Part shown: piece after piece, positions 8,702 to 16,833 of the stretch
Layout of the letters: every line of letters starts with the position of its first letter
How positions within the stretch are numbered: position 1 is the stretch's first letter
NCBI GenBank assembly: GCA_964550655.1
Contig: CAZKAQ010000031.1
Coordinates: 1-33,932, forward strand
From: GCA-1730015 sp964550655
GTDB lineage: Bacteria > Pseudomonadota > Gammaproteobacteria > Granulosicoccales > Granulosicoccaceae
Length of the DNA stretch: 33,932 nt
Direction of reading: 5' to 3'
Notes under the pieces: model-generated
What the model saw: only the letters and a program-made list of their open reading frames with translations
What the model was told of the DNA's origin: nothing
The model's database searches: none
Position numbers and translations under genes: made by a program

Positions 8702-9063
8702 AAGATCGACAATCAATAAGGAGCTCGGGATCCATAGAGCAAAGAAAATGTAAGCCCCGGTTCCCATTTGGGGTTCATAGTAACATTCGTTACAAACTAA
8801 GAGGTGTGGTCACCCTCATAAATACCGGTAGCGGTTCAGACTTTCGCGACGTAACCTGAACCAGGACAATATAAAGTTGAATTCTGCCGAGAAAACTAAA
8901 CCAAAGTAAAGTAGTTTTGAACACCATATATTTCAGACCAGACATGCACAACTTTTAGATTTGCTTCGCGAAGTAGAGATTCTAATATGAGAGGGATAAA
9001 CCTGCTCTGTTGTTGTATATTCCCTTTAAACCAGTGTCGACGGTACAATTACTGTTCCTGACT
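8702..9063. promoter_or_regulatory. divergent promoter region of the two polysaccharide operons
   Basis: This 360-bp stretch separates the minus-strand aminotransferase operon from the plus-strand priming-transferase operon and must drive both. It is A/T-rich and holds two symmetric elements: an inverted repeat GGTTCAG (8833-8839) / CTGAACC (8856-8862) with a 16-base spacer, and a perfect 10-bp palindrome CTTCGCGAAG (8964-8973). Either could bind a regulator. I see no unambiguous -35/-10 pair. Assigning promoter function rests on gene layout. Confidence 0.5.
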
Positions 9064-9693
9064 ATGTACAAAAACAACGTAAAACCGGCTCTGGACCGGA
9101 TAATCGCCTGCTTACTGTTGATCGTGCTTAGCCCTTTGCTTTTCGCAGGGTTTATCGCTGCGGCGATTGATTCGCGCGGCAATCCTATTTTTCGCCACAC
9201 TCGTCCCGGGCTCAATGAAAAGCCCATCCAATTGTTGAAATTTCAAACAATGAAGGACGAATTCGACGCCAACGGACGACAGCTTTCAAATATTGAGAGA
9301 ATCACGCGCATTGGTCGAATTTTGAGAAACACGTCTATTGACGAATTACCTCAGTTGTTTAACGTACTGGAGGGGAGCTTATCTCTTGTCGGACCGAGGC
9401 CATTACAAATGTGGTACTTACCACATTATACTGACGAGCAGCGAAAGCGTCACAGTGTACGACCCGGTATTACCGGCCTTGCTCAAGTTAGTGGCAGAAA
9501 TACGCTATCCTGGGTTGAAAAATTCGAGCTGGATGTTCAGTACGTGAATACGATGTCCTTCTGGCTGGATTTAAAAATTCTTGCGAAAACGTGTAGTAAA
9601 GTCTTCAGCGCTGGTGATATCAATTCTGGCTCCGGCAATACGATGGATGCATTCGTAAAGAAGGATAACGAGCACGAGCATTCTAACTCCTAA
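9064..9693 (+). CDS. priming sugar-phosphate transferase (WcaJ/PglC-type)
   Basis: The 209-residue product is a small monotopic phosphoglycosyl transferase. It moves a sugar-1-phosphate from a nucleotide sugar to undecaprenyl phosphate, the first step of repeat-unit assembly. Seen in order: one re-entrant hydrophobic helix (about residues 13-36, CLLLIVLSPLLFAGF), a basic stretch with FRHTRPGLNEKP and LLKFQTMKDE, the catalytic Asp-Glu pair (D93, E94) in TSIDELPQLFNVL, SLVGPRPL, and VRPGITGLAQVSGR. It is the short form without the N-terminal four-helix CoA-binding-like domain of WcaJ. A TTG 54 bp upstream is possible, but ATG 9064 gives the normal family start. It lies 33 bp before the dioxygenase gene in the same direction. 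The sugar transferred is unknown. Confidence 0.88.
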   Translation: MYKNNVKPALDRIIACLLLIVLSPLLFAGFIAAAIDSRGNPIFRHTRPGLNEKPIQLLKFQTMKDEFDANGRQLSNIERITRIGRILRNTSIDELPQLFNVLEGSLSLVGPRPLQMWYLPHYTDEQRKRHSVRPGITGLAQVSGRNTLSWVEKFELDVQYVNTMSFWLDLKILAKTCSKVFSAGDINSGSGNTMDAFVKKDNEHEHSNS

Positions 9694-9726
9694 ATTATCT
9701 TGCAACGTTAAAAGGTCTGGAATTTT

Positions 9727-10539
9727 ATGATTAATGGAATAGATGACTTAATCACAGACATCAGGGCGGCGATGCCACAGATGGAAGGCTCAAGTATCGA
9801 TCCGGAAATTTTTGATCGCACCGGCATTGCGATCGTTAGATCGGCGTTGAATTCGGACGAGCTTTTGCGCTGGCAGAATTTGTGGGATTCTCATCGCCGC
9901 GACGTTCTAGGTGCACATCGGGAAATCGAGAACGAGAACAACCCTGTTGAAATCAAACAGATACCAGACGAGCTCTACGAACTTTCCAAAGAGCCAAAAC
10001 TGCTCAACTTACTCGAACCTGTATTCGGCGAAGACATTGGCCTGTATCAAAAACGATTTGTCGTAAAAGACGTTAAAAGCGTTAATCCGGTTATTCTTCA
10101 TCAGGACAGCGGTTATCATGTCGGAACTTTTGAGAAAGCTTCCGTGTTTATGGCGCTGAAAAAAGTTAATAAAGCTAATGGTGGTATGTACCTGTATCCG
10201 GGCACACACAGGTTCGGATATTTAGGTGATGCCGGCAGTATTAACCCCGAAATCGTTCCTTCGGAATGGCCAGTTATCACACCTGAATTGGAACCTGGTG
10301 ATTTTATGTTGATGAAGTCACTAACATGGCACGGTAGCGGCCCTTTCATTGAGGGCGACGAGCGCGTCATGACAGATTTTATCTACCAATCTGCAAAAGA
10401 TCCCAGCACACGTGAGATCGTTAGAGGCAACTCGGGCTGGTCTGGTTCATTTCTCACTGAGAAAAGGCAGGATATTTTTTCCGCTTGCAGATCGTCAAAA
10501 CTACGTCAGATCAAGAACGTACTCGATAGCACCACATAG
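9727..10539 (+). CDS. PhyH-family Fe(II)/2-oxoglutarate dioxygenase
   Basis: The 270-residue protein matches the phytanoyl-CoA dioxygenase (PhyH) family, which hydroxylates small substrates using Fe(II), O2 and 2-oxoglutarate. The facial triad is visible: His125 and Asp127 in ILHQDSGYH, and His202 in SLTWHGSGPF. Arg213 in DERVMTDFIY is the likely 2-oxoglutarate carboxylate binder. YLYPGTHRFG and EPGDFMLMKS are family-like strands around the core. AAAGG at 9711-9715 is a plausible ribosome binding site. The gene follows the priming transferase by 33 bp, so the two probably form an operon. The substrate may be a sugar, an acyl decoration or an unrelated metabolite; context favours a polysaccharide precursor, but nothing in the sequence decides it. 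Confidence 0.8.
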   Translation: MINGIDDLITDIRAAMPQMEGSSIDPEIFDRTGIAIVRSALNSDELLRWQNLWDSHRRDVLGAHREIENENNPVEIKQIPDELYELSKEPKLLNLLEPVFGEDIGLYQKRFVVKDVKSVNPVILHQDSGYHVGTFEKASVFMALKKVNKANGGMYLYPGTHRFGYLGDAGSINPEIVPSEWPVITPELEPGDFMLMKSLTWHGSGPFIEGDERVMTDFIYQSAKDPSTREIVRGNSGWSGSFLTEKRQDIFSACRSSKLRQIKNVLDSTT

Positions 10540-10773
10540 CCTGGTAACTACCTGACGGCACTTCGCAGTGTTGCATAGAAGCGCATTGCTACCGATACAA
10601 TCACGAGTGACTGTGGTGTGCAGGTTCAGTTGAGCGTGGCTACCAAACTCCACCCAACCGGAAACCACCGCAGTCGGATGTGCTGATGTAGCGCACTCGG
10701 TGTCAGCAAGTGATTCTCTGGCAAACCCCTGCACCAAAAATTCACAGCTTTCTTTTTCCGAGTTCACTGGCAC
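10501..10773 (-). pseudogene. fragment of a hexapeptide-repeat (NeuD-like) acyltransferase
   Basis: An open minus-strand frame of 90 residues contains HPTAVVSGWVEFGSHA, then a stretch reading TTVTRDCIGSNALLCNTA. This is the staggered hydrophobic/Gly pattern of left-handed beta-helix acyltransferases, and the HPxAVVS opening is typical of the NeuD-type sugar O-acetyltransferase helix. Only two or three coils are present. The N-terminal nucleotide-fold domain and the catalytic-His coils are missing, one residue appears lost before IGSN, and the 3' end runs into the tail of the dioxygenase gene on the other strand. I infer a truncated relic of a polysaccharide acetylation gene, not a working enzyme. 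The call rests on a visual pattern. Confidence 0.4.
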
Positions 10774-10973
10774 GCGTTGAGGTAAGATTCTTCACCTTAT
10801 AACCAAATCCTGTAAGGTATTTTAAAAAATTTGGAGCACTTAACTATAGTTGTCTTATCATCTTTAATGGCAAAAAAAGCCAAGCATTACAGACAATGCG
10901 ACCGGTGCTCACTACTTAGAGTCTGTAAGGTACGATTGTTGCCAAGCATCTTTAATAATTCCGAGATCATGAC
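10774..10973. other. non-coding region upstream of the GDP-mannose enzyme
   Basis: This A/T-rich stretch completes the 434-bp gap between the dioxygenase and the GDP-mannose gene. The 10-mer CTGTAAGGTA occurs twice (10810-10819 and 10923-10932), a possible pair of binding sites or chance. No confident promoter or other gene is seen. Confidence 0.35.
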
Positions 10974-12398
10974 ATGCATCAATCTTTAGTTAATAATTTC
11001 CCTGTCATCCTTGCTGGAGGTTCCGGAACCAGACTGTGGCCACTCTCGAGGTCACTTTATCCTAAGCAGTTTTTAAAGCTGAATAGCGACAAGTCACTGC
11101 TCCAAAACACCATAGACAGAGCCTCAGTGGCCTGTGACGGGCAGTTAATTGTTGTGTGTAACGAAGATCACCGCTTTCTGACAGCCGAACAGATGCGCGA
11201 AACCGGGCACGACGGAGTAATCATGCTTGAGCCATGCGCCCGTAATACCGCACCTGCGATAGCACTGGCAGCCCTACATGCAATCAAACAGCACAAAGAC
11301 GCCACAATCACCGTGTTGGCTGCAGACCACGTTATTTCTGATATTCAGCAATTTACAGTACACGTGGAGGAAGCGTTGAACTGCTCCCGCGATGGTGCAC
11401 TGGTCACCTTCGGCGTTGTGCCGGATCGCCCTGAGACCGGCTACGGTTACATTAAAGCCGCGAGCGATGGCATTAGCGATATTGCAAGTTTTGAGGAAAA
11501 ACCAGACGCAGAAACAGCCAAACGATACGTGGACTCAGGCGATTACTACTGGAACAGCGGTATGTTTGTCTTTAAAGCCAGCTCCTATCTTGACGCGTTG
11601 AAGAAGCATGCCCCTCAAATACTGGCATCTTGCGCAACAGCATACGAGAGCGCCACTGAAGACCTTGATTTTATTAGAGTTGACACGGAAGCATTCGCTG
11701 AATGCGAGAGTATTTCCGTCGACTATGCGGTGATGGAAAAAGCAGACAATGCCATGGTAGTCCCTTTTACGGCTGGCTGGTCTGATATTGGCTCATGGGA
11801 TGCTGTGCATGGCATCTGCGAAAAAGACGAGAACGGAAACGCCTCAACCGGCGATGCGATGCTGGTCGATAGCGAAAACTGCTACATCAATGCCAGTACC
11901 AGACTGGTCGCAGCGCTGGGCTTACAGAACATATCAATCATTGAAACGAGCGATTGTATTCTTGTCGCCCATAATGACCACGCTCAAGATGCGAAGAAGA
12001 TAGCAATCATGCTGAAAGAAGCAGGCCGAAACGAAGCGGACACTCACACCAAGTGCTACCGGCCGTGGGGAAGCTATCAGACCATCAACCTTGGCCAGCG
12101 CTTTCAGGTAAAACGAATTACGGTGAAACCGGGAGCCAAATTGTCACTGCAGAAACACCACCATCGGGCGGAACACTGGGTGGTTGTCGAAGGCACTGCC
12201 ATTGTTACCTGCGACGATAAAGAGATTATGCTGACTGAAAATCAGTCTACCTATCTACCGTTAGGGGCTACGCACAGGCTCGACAACCCTGGCAAAATCC
12301 CGCTCGAGCTGATCGAAGTACAGTCAGGTAGCTATCTGGGTGAGGATGATATTGTCCGATTTGATGACGTATACGGACGCAGTGGCAGATCAGACTAA
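10974..12398 (+). CDS. manC: mannose-1-phosphate guanylyltransferase / mannose-6-phosphate isomerase
   Basis: The 474-residue protein matches the bifunctional ManC/AlgA/CpsB family in length and layout. The N-terminal nucleotidyltransferase domain opens with PVILAGGSGTRLWPLSR (GTP-binding loop, residues 15-26) and continues with KQFL, ARNTAPAIALAA, LAADHVI, GYGYIKA, SFEEKPD and the YYWNSGMFVF segment. The C-terminal cupin (from about residue 355, RPWGSYQTI) carries the metal-binding cluster QKHHHRAEHWVVVEG of type II phosphomannose isomerases. The product makes GDP-mannose in the cytoplasm, so mannose, fucose, rhamnose or a related sugar is probably in the polymer. The gene ends about 35 bp before a strong terminator shared with the convergent wzc-type gene. 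Confidence 0.93.
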   Translation: MHQSLVNNFPVILAGGSGTRLWPLSRSLYPKQFLKLNSDKSLLQNTIDRASVACDGQLIVVCNEDHRFLTAEQMRETGHDGVIMLEPCARNTAPAIALAALHAIKQHKDATITVLAADHVISDIQQFTVHVEEALNCSRDGALVTFGVVPDRPETGYGYIKAASDGISDIASFEEKPDAETAKRYVDSGDYYWNSGMFVFKASSYLDALKKHAPQILASCATAYESATEDLDFIRVDTEAFAECESISVDYAVMEKADNAMVVPFTAGWSDIGSWDAVHGICEKDENGNASTGDAMLVDSENCYINASTRLVAALGLQNISIIETSDCILVAHNDHAQDAKKIAIMLKEAGRNEADTHTKCYRPWGSYQTINLGQRFQVKRITVKPGAKLSLQKHHHRAEHWVVVEGTAIVTCDDKEIMLTENQSTYLPLGATHRLDNPGKIPLELIEVQSGSYLGEDDIVRFDDVYGRSGRSD

Positions 12399-12433
12399 AT
12401 AAAAATTAACAGGGGACGAGATACAGCAGGTAA

Positions 12434-12457
12434 AAAAGCCGCCTCACGGCGGCTTTT
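12434..12457. terminator. bidirectional Rho-independent terminator
   Basis: A perfect 10-bp stem, AAAAGCCGCC (12434-12443) and GGCGGCTTTT (12448-12457), has a TCAC loop. It ends in T runs read from either strand. It lies between the convergent stops of the GDP-mannose enzyme (12398) and the Wzc-type kinase (12479), so it should serve both. Confidence 0.92.
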
Positions 12458-12478
12458 GATTTACTAACAATCAATAAA

Positions 12479-14977
12479 CTATGCTCTGAAGTCCTCATCG
12501 AGCATCGGATCCATTGAAGGATCAGATCGCACATCCACCTCGCGACGCTTGAGTCTTTTCACTTTACTGGCTTCTCTCTCATCTTCACGTGCTTTGGATC
12601 GCGCTGCAAAACTTCCGTCATCTCCACGAGTTAGCGACTTCTTTTTGCGAGTATTTTTACTCTCGCCATAGCCATAGTAGTCATAATAACCCTGGTAATA
12701 ATAATCACCACCGTAGCCGGATATCTTGGCAAGGTCGACCTGCGAGATAACTGCACCAGACACATTAATACCAGCTTCTTGCAAACGATCAATACCACGT
12801 CTTACAACAGGCAGTGGTGTGCTGTCAGACTTAATCACATAGATGGCAGAGTCGGCGTACTTACCTACAACTATTGAATCACTGACGGCCTGGACAGGAG
12901 CAGTATCTATAACAATTCTGTCATAGCGGTTCTTCAACAAGTCAATCAGTTCGGCAAACTCAGGTGAAGATAGTAACTCAAGGTGAGTCTCCGGGATACG
13001 ACCGGCCGGAATAATATCTAACTGGCCAATCGCATCGATACGCATGCAATCTTCAAGATAAGCATCACCTTCCAGTAGATCAGACAAGCCGTTTGACCGG
13101 ATACCAAGAGCACGACCAAGACCTGGACGTCTCATATCGGCTTCAATTAGTACCACATTTTCAAGCTTTGACATCGAGTAGGCAAGGTTACTTGCTACGG
13201 TCGACTTACCTTCAGCAGGTACAGATGATGTCACCATCAACACGCGACCGCCCTCTTCAAGCTCTGCCACATTCGCACCGGTGCGAATAGTACGAATTGC
13301 TTCTTCAAACGCACCGCGTTTGTCTTCAAATTCACCAGGAACAAGTGGAACAGTCTTTTTACCAAACCATTTACTTCGCATTACCGGTACGATTCCAAAA
13401 ACCGGAATACCGAGTTTCTTTTCAACGTCATGAATGCCCTGCACAGTCTCTTTCATGCTTTCAAAAGCGAAAAACAGGGCAGAGATACCGAACAGACTAA
13501 GCAGAAAACCCAATAAAACCATCAGAGTTTTCTTAGGCTTGACCGGAAATTCGGGAACTGCCGCAATATCTGAAACACTAAGCGGCACTGTGTTGAGATC
13601 TTTTTCCTCAACATTGGCGAGCTCTGCCAGTGCTTCTTCATAGAATTTCTTGTTAGTGTCACGATCAAACTTGATTTCATTAATTGCGGCAGTGTCTGCA
13701 GTCTCGCGATAGTTTCTACTTTGCTCGCGATTAATATCACCTTGAATTGAGGCAACCAATCTGCGTGCTGCAATGAATCGATTTTCAACAGAGGACACGA
13801 CGTTCCCAATCTGACGATCAAGATTGCCAGTAGCTGTCACCAGGTTTGATGTTGCATCCACAACTCTGGGATGTTTTGCCCCGTAACGATTACTCAGTTC
13901 AGACAGCTCACGGCGTACTTCCTGAACACGTTGCTTATCACGTTGAACAATGGGATTTGAATCTACAATTGCGAGGTTTTCATAAGCGGTATCTACGTAC
14001 TGGAAGTTCCCTATAGAGGTTGGCGCCGTACCGCTCTCACTCAAAAATACTTCACTGGGTCTTGTACCGCTGCCCACAACATCCCTTACCTGGCGGACTT
14101 CATCCCATTCTATTCTTGCATCTTCGAGTGCTGTCTTTGCATCAACAAGTCGATTGGTAAACAGAGCAATGGTCTGATCGGTTGAAGTGCTACCGTCACC
14201 TGAAATACCACGACTCTGTCGTTCAGAAAGTAACAATTGCTCGGCGCTTTCATACTTCTGCTTCAGGTCGGCGACTTTCTGTTCCAGAAAATTACGTGTC
14301 TCGACATTCCTGCCATCAGTCTGGTCGAGAAAAAAATCTCCGTAGCCACTACCTATTCCGTTAGCAATTTTTGTCGCAAGCTGTTTGTCGACACCATCAA
14401 CACTCACTTTCACCAGGTTGGTATTTTTGACTGGAACAACAGTTGTGTTGTTCATCAACTTGCGAACCATTTTATCCCGTACGTAAACTTCGTCGTTCAG
14501 CAGTTCATCAGATAATTCATCCTGCTTCGGCAGGAAGTTTTTCAACGAAGCTATCAGAGGTGCGAATGGCCCTACATTGGTGAATTGTTCCGGGGTGGGT
14601 ATTGACGGGTTGTACTCCCAGGAATTCGCGAGTTCCAGTTCTCCAACAATTCTTTCTGCCAGAGTTCTGGACTTGAGCACCTCAACCTGCGTTTGGATAT
14701 CTTGCTGTGTGGTTCCAATGCCAAATTGATTTTCAAAACTACTGCTTGACGTGCCGGTATCGAACACCAGTGTCGCTGTTGAGCGATAGATCGGCGTCAT
14801 ACTGGATACAATCACTGCAGTAGCAGCCGTCACCAGCGCAGTGGTCAAAATAATAGGCCACTTGTATTTGCGCAAAGTGATAATGATGCCTCTCAGATCG
14901 ATAGAGTCATCATCGTGTTTTGAACTGTCGTCCCTGAACCGGTCGGCCCGGATCTCCCTTGCTGAGGTCTCGCTCAT
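12479..14977 (-). CDS. Wzc-type polysaccharide co-polymerase / BY tyrosine kinase
   Basis: This 832-residue inner-membrane protein has the full Wzc layout. A cytoplasmic N-terminus is followed by TM1 (about 41-59), a long periplasmic Wzz-like region with coiled-coil segments (about 65-475), a Pro-rich PEFPVKPKK before TM2 (about 484-505), and a cytoplasmic BY-kinase domain. That domain carries Walker A VPAEGKST (to residue 593), Walker A' VVLIEADMRRPG and Walker B RIVIDTAP (about 687-694). A tyrosine cluster at 755-770 (nine Tyr) is the usual autophosphorylation site. Unusually, about 60 charged, mostly basic residues follow the cluster, where most Wzc proteins end. It should control chain length and export of the polysaccharide made by the neighbouring Wzy-type protein. 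It is transcribed alone from a long upstream region with paired palindromes. Confidence 0.92.
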   Translation of the reverse strand: MSETSAREIRADRFRDDSSKHDDDSIDLRGIIITLRKYKWPIILTTALVTAATAVIVSSMTPIYRSTATLVFDTGTSSSSFENQFGIGTTQQDIQTQVEVLKSRTLAERIVGELELANSWEYNPSIPTPEQFTNVGPFAPLIASLKNFLPKQDELSDELLNDEVYVRDKMVRKLMNNTTVVPVKNTNLVKVSVDGVDKQLATKIANGIGSGYGDFFLDQTDGRNVETRNFLEQKVADLKQKYESAEQLLLSERQSRGISGDGSTSTDQTIALFTNRLVDAKTALEDARIEWDEVRQVRDVVGSGTRPSEVFLSESGTAPTSIGNFQYVDTAYENLAIVDSNPIVQRDKQRVQEVRRELSELSNRYGAKHPRVVDATSNLVTATGNLDRQIGNVVSSVENRFIAARRLVASIQGDINREQSRNYRETADTAAINEIKFDRDTNKKFYEEALAELANVEEKDLNTVPLSVSDIAAVPEFPVKPKKTLMVLLGFLLSLFGISALFFAFESMKETVQGIHDVEKKLGIPVFGIVPVMRSKWFGKKTVPLVPGEFEDKRGAFEEAIRTIRTGANVAELEEGGRVLMVTSSVPAEGKSTVASNLAYSMSKLENVVLIEADMRRPGLGRALGIRSNGLSDLLEGDAYLEDCMRIDAIGQLDIIPAGRIPETHLELLSSPEFAELIDLLKNRYDRIVIDTAPVQAVSDSIVVGKYADSAIYVIKSDSTPLPVVRRGIDRLQEAGINVSGAVISQVDLAKISGYGGDYYYQGYYDYYGYGESKNTRKKKSLTRGDDGSFAARSKAREDEREASKVKRLKRREVDVRSDPSMDPMLDEDFRA

Positions 14978-15171
14978 TAAACTCTTACCTTATCGTTTAA
15001 ATTGTTATTTCTACGCAAATCGACGCTATCTGCCACTCGCGCCAAGGTCCCGGAGGAATTGACTACTGTTATGGCAATTCAGGCGGCAGGATAGAGTACA
15101 GAAACTCCAATTACAGTGATTTGTATTCAGAAAACTGCATACACTCTGTAAAAATACGATAACCTGACTAG

Positions 15172-15187
15172 ACTGTGACATCTTAGT
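15172..15187 (-). promoter_or_regulatory. operator-like palindrome, copy 1
   Basis: Read on the minus strand this is ACTAAGATGTCACAGT. It matches copy 2 (15315-15330) at 14 of 16 positions. It lies within a larger inverted repeat, TGACTA (15165-15170) and TAGTCA (15184-15189). It lies about 195 bp upstream of the Wzc-type start. The regulator is unknown. Confidence 0.4.
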
Positions 15188-15314
15188 CAAGGAAATCTAT
15201 CTGATTGATAACTATAGTTTTATTTAAATACTTATTGCTTATTTTCGGGTCATTCCCTGTTAACCGCCTGTGCAGCTTAGCAGGCCTCTGCTGTATTCAA
15301 TTTAATCCACAGTG

Positions 15315-15330
15315 ACTGAGATGTCTCAGT
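15315..15330 (+). promoter_or_regulatory. operator-like palindrome, copy 2
   Basis: ACTGAGATGTCTCAGT has perfect 7-bp arms around a TG centre, the form of a dimeric regulator's site. It shares 14 of 16 bases with copy 1 at 15172-15187 and lies about 340 bp upstream of the Wzc-type start and 205 bp upstream of the J-domain gene. Confidence 0.45.
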
Positions 15331-15535
15331 TTGTCAGGACATTATCAACCAAAAATTTGTGTAACTCAATGTCACGGTTGCTTCGTTTACGCTATTTTTC
15401 AAACCTGACTGTATACCACTTTCACCCTTTAGAGCCAGAGTAACTTTGCCATCATTTTTACAAAATGAGACGCTTTATCGCGCAATTTGAGTAAACTAGC
15501 GACTCAACCGCCTGCCACCCAGCCAGAAGCAACAC

Positions 15536-16288
15536 TTGAGACTAATTTTCTTTGTAATCCTGTTCGGCGTTGCGTATCTGGGATACCACCTGTACGGCAA
15601 GAAACTCCTGCAGCAAAAACCATCCGGCCTGATCAAGCCTCTGCTTATACTGGTTGGGATATTGTTGATCCTGGCAGTTGTGACAGGCAGGGCGAATGCT
15701 ATTTTTGCAGTCATTGGCGGATTGATCGCCTCTGCATTCCGCATCGCACCGCTCATTCTGAGGTTCTATCCTCAGATTCGGGAGCTGTTGCACAAGTTTG
15801 GCATTGATGCCCCCGCCGGCCCCGGAAGCTCCAGAGTAAGGACAGCCACGCTCGATGCAACGCTCGACCCGTTAAGCGGAAGCGTTGACGGCACAATCAC
15901 CTCCGGCAGGTTCGAGAAGCAAAAATTGTCTGCAATGTCTCTGGAAGACATTCGCGCATATTACCAATCCTGCGCGGAGCACGATCCTCAGGCGCTACGC
16001 CTGATCGAGGCATTCGTGCTGCGGGAGTTTCCCGAGCAGAAAAACACCGGTGACTGGAATGCCAGTCAAAAATATCAACAACAAGGGCCTGCCGGGGCAG
16101 ACCAAGCCATGTCGGTAGCAGAAGCTCGCGAGATACTCGGGGTCACAGACAAGGCGAGTAAGCAGGAAATCATCTACGCTCACCGCAAGCTGATGGCCAG
16201 ACTGCATCCCGATAAGGGTGGCAGCACTTTTCTCGCTACCAGAGTCAATCTGGCAAAAGACACACTTATTGAGCACATGAACTCATAA
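15536..16288 (+). CDS. membrane protein with C-terminal J domain (DjlA/Pam18-like)
   Basis: The 250-residue protein has hydrophobic helices at about residues 2-18, 33-49 and 53-70, a soluble linker, and a short J domain at the C-terminus (about 192-250). The J domain contains AREILGVTDKASKQEI and the essential His-Pro-Asp motif (H224-D226, in RLHPDKGG). J domains stimulate the ATPase of an Hsp70 such as DnaK; here it would recruit it to the inner-membrane face. The arrangement of N-terminal helices and a C-terminal J domain resembles TIM14/Pam18 and the bacterial TerB/DjlA-type proteins. The start is TTG at 15536: an in-frame stop lies at 15497 and no ATG or GTG lies between. No client is suggested by the neighbours. 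Confidence 0.75.
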   Translation: MRLIFFVILFGVAYLGYHLYGKKLLQQKPSGLIKPLLILVGILLILAVVTGRANAIFAVIGGLIASAFRIAPLILRFYPQIRELLHKFGIDAPAGPGSSRVRTATLDATLDPLSGSVDGTITSGRFEKQKLSAMSLEDIRAYYQSCAEHDPQALRLIEAFVLREFPEQKNTGDWNASQKYQQQGPAGADQAMSVAEAREILGVTDKASKQEIIYAHRKLMARLHPDKGGSTFLATRVNLAKDTLIEHMNS

Positions 16289-16403
16289 CGGCTGCCGCTT
16301 TGCCGAACCATACTATGAGACAGTGGTAAGAATCCCCCACAGGATACCGCTTTGTATCATCATCTCTGTTGATGACCTACTAGAACGAGCAAGGTAAGAC
16401 CAA

Positions 16404-16814
16404 GTGCGAACTCTGCTGTCCATACCGTTAAACATGTTTTTATTGTTCGCCTATAACGTGCTGGTTTTTTCAAGCACTCCGGAAAACTGGCTTCCGGACG
16501 AAGTGGTGATGTCATTCACGATCCCCTCTTCTCAGGCAACTCTGCACTTCACATGGAATATAATATTCGTGATAGCGGGTATTTGTATTTTGTATCTCGA
16601 AATACTTAAGGCAACCCGCACAAGCTATTTGGCAGTGATTGACCATTTGCTTTCGCTGATGGTTTTTGTTGTTTTTCTGGTCGAATTGATAGTACTGAGA
16701 GACATGGGATCAGCAACCTTTCTCATACTCACACTACTCGCACTAATTGATGTCATTGCAGGCTTTACTGTCTCACTGTCAACCGCGCGCAGAGATATCG
16801 CAATCGACGGATAA
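16404..16814 (+). CDS. small four-helix membrane protein, unknown function
   Basis: The 136-residue product has four predicted membrane helices: MFLLFAYNVLVF near the start, then LHFTWNIIFVIAGICILYL, LLSLMVFVVFLVELIVL and FLILTLLALIDVIAGFTVSL. A purine-rich AAGGTAAG at 16391-16398 serves as the ribosome binding site for a GTG start. I do not recognise a family with certainty; no catalytic motif is visible. It lies 115 bp after the J-domain gene in the same direction and ends 50 bp before the convergent rimO stop. It could be co-transcribed with the J-domain gene, but no shared function is evident. Confidence 0.65.
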   Translation: MRTLLSIPLNMFLLFAYNVLVFSSTPENWLPDEVVMSFTIPSSQATLHFTWNIIFVIAGICILYLEILKATRTSYLAVIDHLLSLMVFVVFLVELIVLRDMGSATFLILTLLALIDVIAGFTVSLSTARRDIAIDG

Positions 16815-16833
16815 ATCAATTGCAGTTATCCCC

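Larger units (their letters stand above)
14978..15535. promoter_or_regulatory. regulatory region upstream of the Wzc-type gene
   Basis: This A/T-rich divergent region of about 560 bp has no supported gene. It holds two near-identical 16-bp palindromic sites (15172-15187 and 15315-15330, listed separately) that look like operators. Promoters for the kinase gene (leftward) and the J-domain gene (rightward) must lie here, but I could not fix their -10/-35 boxes. Confidence 0.5.

Noticed and set aside
10810..10932. Direct repeat CTGTAAGGTA, two copies 113 bp apart
   Set aside because: Ten bases is short and the copies have no symmetry. Kept only as a note on the intergenic region.
15487..15807. 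106-codon plus-strand frame overlapping the J-domain gene
   Set aside because: It begins at TTG, is rich in Pro, Cys and Arg, and lies out of frame with the membrane protein, whose hydrophobic helices and HPD motif are convincing.
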